DNA of 64,000 nt from Oceanobacillus chungangensis (GCF_003369565.1 NZ_PIOD01000004.1:1-64000), one strand, 5' to 3'; numbered from the stretch's first letter, positions 8,986 through 17,920 are shown. The notes: a model not told the origin generated them from the letters alone. Numbers and translations: made by a program.

Positions 8986-9729
8986 ATGGAAAATATTTTG
9001 AAATTAGTACAAGCAGGTGCTTTATCGATAGAAGAAGCGAAGAAAGCATTAGCTACATATGAAGATTTAGGATTTGCGAAAGTAGACCATCATCGGCAGA
9101 AACGGCAAGGATTTCCTGAAATTATTTATGGAGAAGGAAAATCGGTGGAACAAATCATTACAATCCTTGAGGCAATTAAGGCGAAGCAAAATGACGTTTT
9201 AATTACAAGGATTTCTGATGAAAAGGCGAGCAAGGTGCTAGAAGTCCATCCAGAGTTTACCTACCATCCAGTAGCGGAAATTTTGTATTGGAAATCAGAG
9301 GGGAAACAAGAAAAATCTGAAAGCTTTATCGCGGTACTTTGTGCAGGTACATCTGATTTACGTGTTGCAGAAGAAGCGGCAATTACTGCAGAGGTACTCG
9401 GAAGTAATGTGAAGCGATTCTATGATGTTGGTGTAGCGGGAATTCATCGCTTACTTGATCACGCCGAAGAAATTCAAAAAGCATCGGTTTCCGTTGTGGT
9501 GGCGGGGATGGAAGGTGCGCTGCCAAGTGTTGTTGGTGGACTTGTATCTCATCCGGTAATTGCAGTACCGACTAGTGTAGGCTATGGTGCTAATTTTCAC
9601 GGATTGTCGGCATTGCTAACCATGCTAAACTCCTGTGCGAGCGGTATAAGTGTCGTAAACATTGATAACGGATTCGGTGGGGCTTATAGTGCTGTATTGA
9701 TTGATCAGCTTGCTAGGAAGAACAAGTGA
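8986..9729 (+). CDS. larB: LarB, nicotinate mononucleotide-type carboxylase/hydrolase of nickel-pincer synthesis
   Basis: A 247-residue protein. The C-terminal half is a PurE/AIR-carboxylase-like domain (FIAVLCAGTSDLRVAEEA, then VAGMEGALPSVVGG and VPTSVGYGANF), as in all LarB proteins. LarB carboxylates nicotinic acid adenine dinucleotide at C5 and hydrolyses its phosphoanhydride, the first step of the pathway. The start is ATG 8986 with GGGGTGG upstream; the preceding TTG (8983) is possible but too close. The gene sits 53 bp after larC1 and 89 bp before larC2, so it separates the two halves of LarC. Confidence 0.92.
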   Translation: MENILKLVQAGALSIEEAKKALATYEDLGFAKVDHHRQKRQGFPEIIYGEGKSVEQIITILEAIKAKQNDVLITRISDEKASKVLEVHPEFTYHPVAEILYWKSEGKQEKSESFIAVLCAGTSDLRVAEEAAITAEVLGSNVKRFYDVGVAGIHRLLDHAEEIQKASVSVVVAGMEGALPSVVGGLVSHPVIAVPTSVGYGANFHGLSALLTMLNSCASGISVVNIDNGFGGAYSAVLIDQLARKNK

Positions 9730-9744
9730 AATTAATGTTGGTAG

Positions 9745-9769
9745 TTAGGAAAGGATAAATCCTTTCTAA
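9745..9769 (+). other. Small hairpin between larB and larC2
   Basis: TTAGGAAAGGA and TCCTTTCTAA form an imperfect stem with a 4-base loop. There is no T run, so it is probably not a strong terminator; it may influence mRNA processing or larC2 expression. Confidence 0.35.
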
Positions 9770-9818
9770 TTACATAAGTACAATCAAGTTTTCTAAGAAG
9801 AAAGGGGGAAAATTCAAC

Positions 9819-10283
9819 ATGACTGCGAAGCATCCGCCAAATCATGAACATATTGATAATGAAATGATAAAAATGGAAGTAAATCTTGATGATATTTCTG
9901 GGGAGTGGATTGGTAATGTGATGGACCTCCTCTTTGATGCAGGAGCGAATGATGTATTTTATACGCCAATCTATATGAAGAAGAATCGACCTGGAGTACT
10001 ACTGCAATTACTTTGCTCCGTTCAAGCAATCGATAAAATGAAAGAAATATTGTTGAAGGAAACAACAACTTTAGGGATTCGCTATTATCCGATTACAGTT
10101 CACAGGATGGAGCGACGATTTATCGTGATTGAAACCGAGTGGGGAAACGTGACCGTGAAACAAGGAATTTATCATGGGAAGGTTTTTCAAAGTTCGCCAG
10201 AGTATGAAGACTGCCGTAAACTTGCAAAACTTCATAACTTGCCATTGAAAAAGGTGTATGAAGCGGTTTGGAAGAAATTGTAA
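9819..10283 (+). CDS. larC2: LarC2, C-terminal half of the nickel insertion protein LarC
   Basis: A 154-residue protein matching the C-terminal part of LarC: NEMIKMEVNLDDISGEWIGNVMDLLFDAGANDVFYTPIYMKKNRPG (described as positions about 11-56) and TLGIRYYPITVHRMER are family hallmarks. LarC2 carries the CTP-binding site in the known protein. In L. plantarum the two halves are joined by a programmed ribosomal frameshift. Here larC2 has its own AAAGGGGG site and ATG and lies on the far side of larB, so two separate polypeptides are expected. A terminator follows. Confidence 0.88.
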   Translation: MTAKHPPNHEHIDNEMIKMEVNLDDISGEWIGNVMDLLFDAGANDVFYTPIYMKKNRPGVLLQLLCSVQAIDKMKEILLKETTTLGIRYYPITVHRMERRFIVIETEWGNVTVKQGIYHGKVFQSSPEYEDCRKLAKLHNLPLKKVYEAVWKKL

Positions 10284-10298
10284 TACATAGTAAATTAA

Positions 10299-10350
10299 AG
10301 AAGCTATCTCAATTGTAAGTTGAGTTGAAAGATCAGATGGCTTCTTTTAG
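10299..10350 (+). terminator. Terminator after larC2
   Basis: AGAAGCTATCT (10299-10309) pairs with AGATGGCTTCT (10335-10345), with an inner CTCAA/TTGAG stem, followed by TTTTAG. It ends the larC1-larB-larC2 unit. Confidence 0.65.
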
Positions 10351-10405
10351 TATAATGATATGTCAAATAATGAATTAACATTTAATTATGACAGGAGTGG
10401 TAGAC

Positions 10406-11371
10406 ATGAAAGCACTTATTTTTGAGGAGTTTGGTGGACCAGATGTATTGAAATATCAAGAAATATCAGATCCAATTATAAAGGAAAATGAAATATTAGT
10501 GCGGATGAAGGCAATTGGCTTGAACTTTGCGGATATATATAGAAGAAAAGGAAATTATCATCTTGCTGGTAAGCCACCATATATATTGGGATATGAGGGA
10601 GCGGGGGTTGTTGAAAGCGTTGGAGCTAGCGTATCAAATATAAGTGTGGGTGACCGGGTAGCATTTGCTGATGTTCCATATGCAAATGCGGAATTAGTTG
10701 CTGTTCCAATTGAAAAGGTAATCCCATTACCTGATGAGATAACATATGAAGCTGCCTCCTCTATATTATTACAGGGGCTGACCGCGCAATACTTAACGAA
10801 GGATAGTTATCAAATTAAATCAGGCGATTATGTTCTTGTCCATGCCGCAGCAGGTGGTGTTGGGCAGAATTTGATTCAAATAGGGAAACATTTAGGTGGT
10901 AAAGTGATTGGCCTAACGTCAACTTTAGAAAAATCCAAAGCAGCGTATGAAGCTGGAGCAGACTATGTATGCTTATATGAAGAGGATTGGTTAGAAAAAG
11001 TAAAAGAAATAACGAACAGACAAGGTGTAGATGTTGTATATGAATCTGTTGGCTCAACATTAGCAGCTAGCTTTAATGCAACAAGAATAGGTGGTACTGT
11101 AGTATTTTATGGAATGTCTGGCGGAGACCCTACACCTGTGGACCCAAGAATGTTAATGGATACATCCAAGACTCTAACCGGAGGGGATTTGTGGAATGTA
11201 TTAACTTCATTCGAGGAAAGAAAGATACGCTCGAAGCAGTTATTTGACTGGATGATAGCAGGAAAACTAAAAGTCAAGACCCCCACAAAATTTGATTTAA
11301 TCGATGGTGCTGAAGCACATCGATTATTAGAAAGCAGAAAGAGCTTAGGTAAAATTATCCTTGTGCCTTAA
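10406..11371 (+). CDS. Zinc-independent quinone oxidoreductase / MDR-family NAD(P)H dehydrogenase
   Basis: A 321-residue medium-chain dehydrogenase/reductase of the quinone oxidoreductase group. The GroES-like N-terminal domain (about 1-120) lacks the cysteine and histidine ligands of zinc alcohol dehydrogenases. The Rossmann domain has AAAGGVGQNLIQIGK at about 145-160. Such enzymes reduce quinones or enones with NADPH in the cytosol. The start is ATG 10406 behind ACAGGAG. The gene is alone, between the lar terminator and an unassigned 340-base gap. The exact substrate cannot be read from the sequence. Confidence 0.85.
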   Translation: MKALIFEEFGGPDVLKYQEISDPIIKENEILVRMKAIGLNFADIYRRKGNYHLAGKPPYILGYEGAGVVESVGASVSNISVGDRVAFADVPYANAELVAVPIEKVIPLPDEITYEAASSILLQGLTAQYLTKDSYQIKSGDYVLVHAAAGGVGQNLIQIGKHLGGKVIGLTSTLEKSKAAYEAGADYVCLYEEDWLEKVKEITNRQGVDVVYESVGSTLAASFNATRIGGTVVFYGMSGGDPTPVDPRMLMDTSKTLTGGDLWNVLTSFEERKIRSKQLFDWMIAGKLKVKTPTKFDLIDGAEAHRLLESRKSLGKIILVP

Positions 11372-11711
11372 GGTTTGATATAAAAATAAACAATGAGAGC
11401 GTTCTAATCTAGCAGCTCCACTAATAGATACTTTAGTAACGGGTTTCAGTAAGTAAGAGCATTCAATTTATTTTTCGCTAATGTTCGACGACTAAGCTCG
11501 GGAAGTGACAGGAACCAAATAATATATTAGGATGAAAATATTATTTGGAATTAGTAGAAAGGGGTTGTTATTCAACAAGTTTGTTTTAGTCTTACTGTGG
11601 ATTTTTAAAGCATTACATGACATGATTTACAGCAGAGAGTTTTATCGAAATTATTATGAATAAAATGGATAATCCTTTCTCTTAAAAAAATATTAACTTG
11701 GGGTGTACATA
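11372..11711. other. Intergenic region with a repeat remnant and a possible 43-codon ORF
   Basis: At about 11483-11515 lies TTCGAC...CGGGAAGTGACAGG, matching the motif near 3624-3662. A plus-strand frame from ATG 11532 to TAA 11663 would encode 43 residues with a hydrophobic KFVLVLLWIFKAL stretch and a basic/tyrosine-rich end. Its ribosome binding site (TTAGG directly before ATG) is poor, so it is not called as a gene. Confidence 0.4.
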
Positions 11712-12707
11712 TTGGATAAGAAACGTTGGATTGCATTAGTAATAGCCGTTGGAATATTCATCGTGTCAATTATTTCACAAATTCGTACAACCGTTGCAAC
11801 TACAGATTTTGATTCTATATTTAATTCGTTTAATGGGAAGTATGGAGAAGAAGTAATTGATCTAGGAACTAGTATGGATAAAATCGCAGTGCTCAGACTG
11901 AATGGAGTAATTCAGGAAGGCATTGCGCCAGGGTTGTTGAGTACGGGTTCATATAATCATCAACGATTTTTGGACTTGCTTGACCATGCAGGAGAAGATA
12001 AATCCATTAAGGCAATTGTAATGGACGTGAATACCCCTGGCGGTGGGGTTGTGGAAAGTGCAGAGATTCATGAAAAGGTATTGGAGATTCAACAAACCTA
12101 TAAGAAACCAGTATATGTATCAATGGGGAATACTGCTGCATCTGGCGGGTATTATATTTCTGCTCCGGCAGATAAAATTGTTGCCCATCCGGCCACATTA
12201 ACAGGATCGATTGGCGTTATTATGCAAGCATTAAATTATGCAGAGCTTGCAGATAATCTTGGAATTGATTTTAACACGATTAAAAGCGGAGAATATAAAG
12301 ATATTATGTCTGCCTCACGTGAAATGACAGATGGAGAAAGAACAATTCTTCAAACGATGATTGATGAGCTATATGGTGAATTTGTTCAAGTAATTGTTGA
12401 TGGTCGTGGTATGTCAGAATCAACTGTTAGAGAATTAGGGGATGGACGAGTTTATACCGGGACTCAAGCGAAGGAAAATGGCTTGGTTGATGAGCTAGGA
12501 ACTTTAGATGACACAATAGCGATGATGAAAGAGGAACAAGGTTTATCAGATGCGACTGTAATTGAATATACAAATGGATTTGAATTCAACAAATTTTTAG
12601 GTGGAGCAGTACAGAGCGTATTCGGCAATCAGTCAGAATTAGCTGATCTGGAGAATATTTTTAGGGAAGCAAATGCACCAAGGGCAATGTACTTATATTC
12701 AAGATAA
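11712..12707 (+). CDS. sppA: Signal peptide peptidase SppA
   Basis: A 331-residue membrane-anchored serine/lysine protease of family S49. It has one N-terminal membrane segment (about 5-25) with the domain outside. The catalytic dyad is Ser144 (TAASGGYY) and Lys196 (SGEYKD), equivalent to Ser147/Lys199 of B. subtilis SppA. It degrades remnant signal peptides and has been linked to lantibiotic resistance. The start is the TTG at 11712 with GGGGTG at good spacing; it gives MDKKRWIALVIA, close to the B. subtilis N-terminus. The next gene, yteJ, is 18 bp downstream, the conserved Bacillus arrangement. Confidence 0.93.
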   Translation: MDKKRWIALVIAVGIFIVSIISQIRTTVATTDFDSIFNSFNGKYGEEVIDLGTSMDKIAVLRLNGVIQEGIAPGLLSTGSYNHQRFLDLLDHAGEDKSIKAIVMDVNTPGGGVVESAEIHEKVLEIQQTYKKPVYVSMGNTAASGGYYISAPADKIVAHPATLTGSIGVIMQALNYAELADNLGIDFNTIKSGEYKDIMSASREMTDGERTILQTMIDELYGEFVQVIVDGRGMSESTVRELGDGRVYTGTQAKENGLVDELGTLDDTIAMMKEEQGLSDATVIEYTNGFEFNKFLGGAVQSVFGNQSELADLENIFREANAPRAMYLYSR

Positions 12708-12725
12708 GGAGGATGATATGCTGCT

Positions 12726-13193
12726 ATGAGTGACGAACAAATGGAATATGATATTGCTGCATCACTTACAGATAATACAAGATATGCAGGTTTTTGGATA
12801 AGATTTTGGGCATATTTAGCTGATTTGGTTATCGTTTTTAGTATCAATGGAATCCTTCTTAGCCCACTTAAGTTTATCGACGGTGGAAAACCGATTGAGC
12901 TTGGCTATTGGACTCTAGCGGGATTAATTAGTGTGCTTGTTCTTTATTTATACTTTTTATTAATGACAAAATACTATGGGCAAACACTAGGTAAAATGAT
13001 TTTTGGAATAAAGGTGATTCGTAAAGACCTTAAAGCACTACAGTGGAGTGATATTGTTTTCCGTGAGCTGGTGGGGAGATTCTTTTACCGGGTTATATTC
13101 ATTGCGCAACTATTATATATTGTCGTTGCGTTTGATGGTAAGAAGCAAGGTATACATGATATGATTAGCGATACTAGAGTCGTACATCAATAG
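12726..13193 (+). CDS. yteJ: RDD-family membrane protein YteJ
   Basis: A 155-residue protein of the RDD family. The defining residues appear in YAGFWIRFWAYLADLVIVF (Arg and Asp) and later in YYGQTLGKMIFGIKVIR. Three membrane segments are expected. In B. subtilis yteJ follows sppA and works with it as an inhibitor or modulator of SppA. An AAGGAGG site lies about 14 bases before the ATG, which is longer than usual; an intervening ATG at 12717 leads to a stop after three codons. A strong terminator follows the gene. Confidence 0.88.
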   Translation: MSDEQMEYDIAASLTDNTRYAGFWIRFWAYLADLVIVFSINGILLSPLKFIDGGKPIELGYWTLAGLISVLVLYLYFLLMTKYYGQTLGKMIFGIKVIRKDLKALQWSDIVFRELVGRFFYRVIFIAQLLYIVVAFDGKKQGIHDMISDTRVVHQ

Positions 13194-13202
13194 AAATCAA
13201 AA

Positions 13203-13246
13203 TAAAGGCAGCTTTAGATAAATATCTAAGCTGCCTTTATTTTGAT
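13203..13246 (+). terminator. Terminator of sppA-yteJ
   Basis: AAAGGCAGCTTAGATA-type arms form a long perfect stem (AAAGGCAGCTTTAGATA with TATCTAAGCTGCCTTT) followed by ATTTTGATTATT, directly after yteJ. Confidence 0.85.
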
Positions 13247-13396
13247 TATTAATTGAAACTTATTTGGGAAGTAAACCGTATTAAAATGAGGGAATATCCA
13301 GTGTTTGCTGCAATAGATAGTACTTGCAAATTACCATCTATTACTGAAGGCAGCACTTTATTAGAATAGTCGAAAGTACAAATCGGGGGAGAACGC

Positions 13397-14332
13397 ATGA
13401 ATAATTTAAATATCCAACTCGCAAAAATAAAGGGGTACCTTAGTCAGAAGCAAAAATGGGAGCTGCAATTGGCGGATTATTGCAAAGAATTATTAGTGAT
13501 TGAGGATGCAATATCTGCCTTAGAAAAACAGTTAACAGCTGAAATGAAGGATGTCAAAAAGCTAGAACGGGTGGGGTTTACTAATTTATTTCAAACCTTT
13601 TTTGGCTCAAAGGAAGAGAAGCTGACGAAGGAAAAGCAGGAGGTCATAGCAGTTCAACTTCAGCTCAAAGAAGCAGAGAATACGAAAGCAGAAATTTTTC
13701 ATTCAGTTACAGAATTAGAGCGCAAAATCGAAAACTTAGCACATATCGAAATGGAATATGAACGATTGCTTGTAAGAAAGGAAGAATTTATCAAGAATAG
13801 CAATTCAGCTTCAGCAAATAAATTATTTGAGTTAACAGAGCTAGCAGGGGATATACAGCTCATGCTGACAGAGCTCAATGAAGCAATAACAGCAGGGAAT
13901 ATTGCGAATGGTAACCTAGAGAATGCAGTCAAATCGCTTGAAAGTGCATCAGGATGGGGAACGTTTGATTTATTCGGCGGTGGAGCAATTGCTAGCATGG
14001 TTAAGCATAGTCATATTGACGAGGCAGCGAATTCGATTCATAACGCACAGTCTAGTATGCGACGTTTTCAAAAGGAATTACTCGATGTGGATGAGGCTGC
14101 CAATATAGACATCGATATTTCTGGCTTATTAAAGTTTGCGGACTTTTTCTTTGATGATATTATTTCCGATTGGATGGTGCAAGGGAGAATTGAAGATTCG
14201 TTGAAGCAGGCGAGAAATCAATTAGCCAAAGTTGGACGTATCATTCATAAACTTGAAGCTGAAGTACTGGAGCTGGAAAGAGAGCTTACAAGCATTGAAA
14301 TAGAGAGAAAGGAACTAATTGAGATAGCTTAG
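13397..14332 (+). CDS. Coiled-coil protein of unknown function
   Basis: A 311-residue protein that I do not recognise by name. Most of it is predicted coiled coil: about 1-125 (heptads rich in Leu, Glu and Lys) and about 255-311. Between them a conserved-looking glycine patch, GWGTFDLFGGGAIASMVKHS (about 181-200), and a DIDISGLLKFADFFFDDI stretch break the helices. There is no signal peptide or membrane segment, so it is probably cytosolic. GGGGGAG precedes the ATG. It stands alone between terminators. The shape suggests a structural or scaffold protein, but no function can be assigned. Confidence 0.75.
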   Translation: MNNLNIQLAKIKGYLSQKQKWELQLADYCKELLVIEDAISALEKQLTAEMKDVKKLERVGFTNLFQTFFGSKEEKLTKEKQEVIAVQLQLKEAENTKAEIFHSVTELERKIENLAHIEMEYERLLVRKEEFIKNSNSASANKLFELTELAGDIQLMLTELNEAITAGNIANGNLENAVKSLESASGWGTFDLFGGGAIASMVKHSHIDEAANSIHNAQSSMRRFQKELLDVDEAANIDIDISGLLKFADFFFDDIISDWMVQGRIEDSLKQARNQLAKVGRIIHKLEAEVLELERELTSIEIERKELIEIA

Positions 14333-14345
14333 CTAAAGGTCTAAC

Positions 14346-14381
14346 GAGGGTTGTCAGCTTATGTTTTTGGAGACAACCCTC
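14346..14381. terminator. Hairpin between convergent genes
   Basis: A perfect 10-base stem, GAGGGTTGTC with GACAACCCTC, lies between the coiled-coil gene and the convergent hydrolase gene. T runs on either side are weak, so this is a likely bidirectional terminator of moderate strength. Confidence 0.6.
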
Positions 14382-14404
14382 CTATTCTATAATCAAGTCT
14401 GTTA

Positions 14405-15214
14405 CTATCCGATAAAATTGAGCAATTCCCGGTTAAATTTATCTTTTTCCTCCCAAAACAATCCATGTCCACTTTTTTCGAACCACACGAGCTTTGAATT
14501 TCGAATGCCTTGATGTAATGCTGATGCAATTGGTGGTAAACATACCCTGTCATGCACGCCCTGAAGGATTAGTGTAGGAACCTGAACTTTACCAAGATCA
14601 TTAAATAGGGTTTCATCTCTCAAAGATATTGCTAAACTTACCGTAGCGTAACCCGCCGCTTCAAGCCCTAACTGGAAAAACCAATCGGAAAAAGCTTTTG
14701 TGAGCTTTTGATAGAAAAACATCTCGGTAAAATTAGAAAGCATTTGCGGTCGGTCTTGATAGGTTTGTTGAATAAGTTGATCAACATCGCTTTTCTTTAG
14801 TCCATAAGGAAATCCTGGTTGTTCTGTGAAACTAGGAGCTGCCGCTGCAAAGAGGGCTAATTTTGCAACGCCATATCCATGATGCCGAGCCATGTAACGA
14901 ATCACAATTGCACCACCAACCGAATGTCCTGCTAATGTGAAGTTTTGTAAGCCAAGCGTCTCGACCACATAACGAATATCATCAGCAAGTCGATCATATG
15001 AATATCCATCCCATGGCTTATCCGATTTGCCGAATCCTCTGATGTCAATCCCAATACAACGATAACCTTGACCTGGAAGAATATTAAACTGATACTCAAA
15101 TAATCTATGGTTTGCCGGCCAGCCGTGAACAAAGAGGATGACCTTTTCACTTGTTGGGTTCACATCTTCCACAAAAATATTTACGGTAGGTTCCACTTTC
15201 ACATAATATCCCAA
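14405..15214 (-). CDS. Alpha/beta hydrolase (haloperoxidase/esterase-like)
   Basis: A 269-residue alpha/beta-hydrolase fold enzyme. The nucleophile is Ser98 in GHSVGG, the acid is probably the Asp in LQGVHDRV (about 220), and the base is the His in SGHGLFWEE near residue 249. The oxyanion region is FVHGWPANH (about 28-36). The pattern fits the non-heme chloroperoxidase/esterase subfamily. It is cytosolic, with no signal peptide. The start is the TTG at 15214 behind AAGGAGG; the upstream frame opening would include the ribosome binding site itself. The gene stands alone and its substrate is unknown. Confidence 0.85.
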   Translation of the reverse strand: MGYYVKVEPTVNIFVEDVNPTSEKVILFVHGWPANHRLFEYQFNILPGQGYRCIGIDIRGFGKSDKPWDGYSYDRLADDIRYVVETLGLQNFTLAGHSVGGAIVIRYMARHHGYGVAKLALFAAAAPSFTEQPGFPYGLKKSDVDQLIQQTYQDRPQMLSNFTEMFFYQKLTKAFSDWFFQLGLEAAGYATVSLAISLRDETLFNDLGKVQVPTLILQGVHDRVCLPPIASALHQGIRNSKLVWFEKSGHGLFWEEKDKFNRELLNFIG

Positions 15215-15360
15215 AACAGCACCCTCCTTAAACAATCTACTCTCTACATAGTTATTAGTTGAAGGGGCTGTTTAAGAACTTATTTGAAAAATTAAGGTCG
15301 AAACTGGAATCTTTAGTATGGGGGGGAAGGAAAGAGAATTCGATGTGAGTTTTATCAACA

Positions 15361-15395
15361 AAGGCATGTGGTTCTGAATCGAACACACATGCCTT
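15361..15395 (-). terminator. Terminator of the hemolysin III-family gene
   Basis: AAGGCATGTG (15361-15370) pairs with CACATGCCTT (15386-15395) just past the minus-strand stop codon; on that strand the stem is followed by TGTTGAT, so the T run is weak. Confidence 0.55.
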
Positions 15396-15404
15396 AAATT
15401 ACTT

Positions 15405-16052
15405 CTATAACACATATCCATATATACAAATGAAATGAAACAAGCTACCAATTAAAATAAAGATGTGAAAAATCTCATGAAATCCCCAATTTTTATATTG
15501 AAGGAACTTCGGTTTGAATCCATAGATAATTCCACCAATGGTGTAGGCTAATCCACCAAGAATTAAGAATACCATTCCACCAGTTCCGAGCGTTGGTGCG
15601 AGTTCACCTGTAAAGAAAATAACGAGCCAGCCCATCCCTAAATAAATTGCTGTTGATAACCATCTCGGTGAGTGGAACCAAGTTAATTTAAATGTTACAC
15701 CAAGCAGTGCTAAGCCATTAACGATAAAGAAAAGAACCCAACCTAATGTACCGTTTAGACTGATTAAACAAAAAGGTGTGTACGTTCCGGCGATGAGAAT
15801 GAATATCATGGAATGGTCAATCCTCCGGAACCAAGCAATCACCTGGTCCTTAGCAATCACCATATGATATGTAGCAGAAGCGGAATATAATAAAATCATG
15901 CTTACACCAAAAATAATTACCGCTGTAATCGCTAGAACTGATTCAGTTGTAATTGCTGCCTTGATAATCATTAGTACTAGACCAACGACAGCTAATAATG
16001 CGCCGAAGAGATGTGTCAAACCATTAATCGGTTCTCGAATATAATTATTCAA
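15405..16052 (-). CDS. Hemolysin III / PAQR-family membrane protein
   Basis: A 215-residue protein with seven hydrophobic segments. It has the family markers: REPINGLTHLFGALL at the start, YSASATYHM near residue 80, DHSMIFILIAGTYTP near residue 95 and HEIFHIFILIGSLFHF near the end. The conserved histidines and aspartate form the metal site known in PAQR receptors. B. subtilis YplQ is the counterpart. The start TTG at 16052 is chosen because it gives MNNYIREPINGLTH, as in relatives, and lies 8 bases after AAAGGTG. The cellular role is uncertain; the name hemolysin is historical. Confidence 0.88.
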   Translation of the reverse strand: MNNYIREPINGLTHLFGALLAVVGLVLMIIKAAITTESVLAITAVIIFGVSMILLYSASATYHMVIAKDQVIAWFRRIDHSMIFILIAGTYTPFCLISLNGTLGWVLFFIVNGLALLGVTFKLTWFHSPRWLSTAIYLGMGWLVIFFTGELAPTLGTGGMVFLILGGLAYTIGGIIYGFKPKFLQYKNWGFHEIFHIFILIGSLFHFICIYGYVL

Positions 16053-16194
16053 ATTAATCAACACCTTTATTTTTAAGTAGTTTCCAATACTATATGATAA
16101 TCATATAGGTATCTCGCCATCTAGTCAATGTTTACATCGTGAAAATTTAATCGTATAATGGAACATATTAAAATAGAATATTGGAGTGGTGATA

Positions 16195-16782
16195 ATGGAA
16201 AATATCAATGAATTAATGAAAGAATTGCATTTGGATACCACTCTATCACTTAAGGACATTCCAGAGATTAACCTCTATATGGATCAAGTGATTCAATTAT
16301 TTGAGAATAAATTTGCACCGACAAAAAGAAATGACGATGAAAAAATATTAACAAAAACAATGGTTAATAATTATGCAAAGGGCAAGTTATTTTTTCCGAT
16401 TAAAAATAAAAAATATACAAAAGAACATATCATGTTGATTAGTATGATTTATCAAATGAAGAGTGCATTATCAATTAATGATATTAAAAAAAGCCTACAG
16501 ACACTAAATGAAAAAATATTAGAGGAAGAGGAATTCAACATAGAAAAGCTATATGATCGTTATCTAATATTAGCAGAAAATAATGTTGCACGTTTTCTTG
16601 ATGATAGTATGGCATTAAATCAAGAAATCTTCCCAGATATAGCGGAGCAAGAAAATATAGATGCTGAATATTTTCAGCAATTATTATTAGTTGCCTCATT
16701 TGCAAATATGAGTAATTTATACCGCAGAGCAGCAGAAAAAATTATTGATGGCATGAAAGAGCCTCAAGCGAAAAGAGACTAG
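16195..16782 (+). CDS. DUF1836-domain protein
   Basis: A 195-residue soluble protein matching the DUF1836 family. The N-terminal region around NYAKGKLFFPIKNKKYTKEH (about 61-80) looks like the winged-helix part of MerR-like DNA-binding proteins; the rest is helical. Its function is not established. ATG 16195 follows TTGGAG at normal spacing, whereas the upstream GTG codons overlap that site. The gene lies just before an M42 aminopeptidase on the same strand, with about 70 bp between them. Neither the DNA-binding role nor a link to the peptidase is shown. Confidence 0.75.
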   Translation: MENINELMKELHLDTTLSLKDIPEINLYMDQVIQLFENKFAPTKRNDDEKILTKTMVNNYAKGKLFFPIKNKKYTKEHIMLISMIYQMKSALSINDIKKSLQTLNEKILEEEEFNIEKLYDRYLILAENNVARFLDDSMALNQEIFPDIAEQENIDAEYFQQLLLVASFANMSNLYRRAAEKIIDGMKEPQAKRD

Positions 16783-16854
16783 TTAAGTTGATTTCTTGTT
16801 TACTATTACTAGTAGCGATAAAATAGAGACAGCGTTTTGAGAGGAGAAACTAAA

Positions 16855-17910
16855 TTGACTACATATCCAAAAGTGAACGAAACCAAAGATTTAATTAAAC
16901 AATTAGTATCAATACCTAGTCCATCTGGAAAGACTGGAAAGGTTATTCAATTTGTTGAGGATTATCTTAAAAAAATACATGTCGAAACGAAGCGCAATCG
17001 TAAAGGTGGATTAATTGCAACATTGCCAGGAGAAAATAACCAAGAACATCGGATGTTGACTGCTCATGTCGATACCTTAGGAGCAATGGTGAAAGAAGTG
17101 AAGCCGAATGGTCGATTGCGTCTCGATTTGATTGGCGGATTTCGCTACAACTCGATTGAGGGAGAATATTGTGAAATCCATACTACTAGTGGTAAGATTT
17201 TTACCGGCACAATCTTAATGCATCAAACTTCCGTGCATGTTTATAAAGATGCTGGGGATGCGAAACGTGACCAAGTGAATATGGAGGTCCGTATCGATGC
17301 TAGGGTAGAAAACGCAGAAGATATACGAGCTCTTGGCATTGAAGTGGGTGATTTTGTTTCTTTTGACCCTCGTGTGGAATTAACAGATAACGGCTTTATT
17401 AAGTCACGTCATCTAGATGATAAAGCTAGCGTTGCAATCCTATTACAGCTAATGAAGCGATTGAAAGAAGAAAAAGTCGCTCTTCCATATACAACACATT
17501 TTCTAATTTCTAATAATGAAGAAATTGGTTATGGTGGTAATTCAAATATTACACCAGAAACAATCGAATATTTAGCAGTAGATATGGGAGCAATGGGAGA
17601 TGGTCAATCAACAGATGAATACACAGTTTCCATTTGTGTAAAGGATGCCAGTGGTCCGTATCATTATGAATTACGTAAAAACCTAGTGGAATTAGCAGTG
17701 GAAAATAAGCTTGGCTATAAATTAGATATTTACCCATATTATGGTTCCGATGCTTCGGCAGCAATCCGTGCTGGCCATGATATTGTTCACGGTTTAATTG
17801 GACCAGGAATCGATTCTTCACACGCATTCGAAAGAACCCATGAAGAATCACTTTTGAATACGGAAAAATTACTGTATCATTACGTACAATCTTCCATGGT
17901 ATCTATTTAA
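16855..17910 (+). CDS. M42-family metallo-aminopeptidase/endoglucanase-like peptidase
   Basis: A 351-residue cytosolic di-metal peptidase of family M42. Metal ligands and catalytic residues appear in order: His in TAHVDT (about 67), Asp in RHLDDKA (about 185), the Glu pair in SNNEEIG, Asp in AVDMGA (about 240) and His in DSSHAFERTH (about 324). Such enzymes form dodecameric shells that trim peptides. B. subtilis YtoP, YsdC and YhfE are relatives. The TTG at 16855 sits 8 bases after AGAGGAG; the earlier in-frame TTG precedes that site. A terminator follows. Confidence 0.9.
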   Translation: MTTYPKVNETKDLIKQLVSIPSPSGKTGKVIQFVEDYLKKIHVETKRNRKGGLIATLPGENNQEHRMLTAHVDTLGAMVKEVKPNGRLRLDLIGGFRYNSIEGEYCEIHTTSGKIFTGTILMHQTSVHVYKDAGDAKRDQVNMEVRIDARVENAEDIRALGIEVGDFVSFDPRVELTDNGFIKSRHLDDKASVAILLQLMKRLKEEKVALPYTTHFLISNNEEIGYGGNSNITPETIEYLAVDMGAMGDGQSTDEYTVSICVKDASGPYHYELRKNLVELAVENKLGYKLDIYPYYGSDASAAIRAGHDIVHGLIGPGIDSSHAFERTHEESLLNTEKLLYHYVQSSMVSI

Positions 17911-17920
17911 TTAGAATGAT

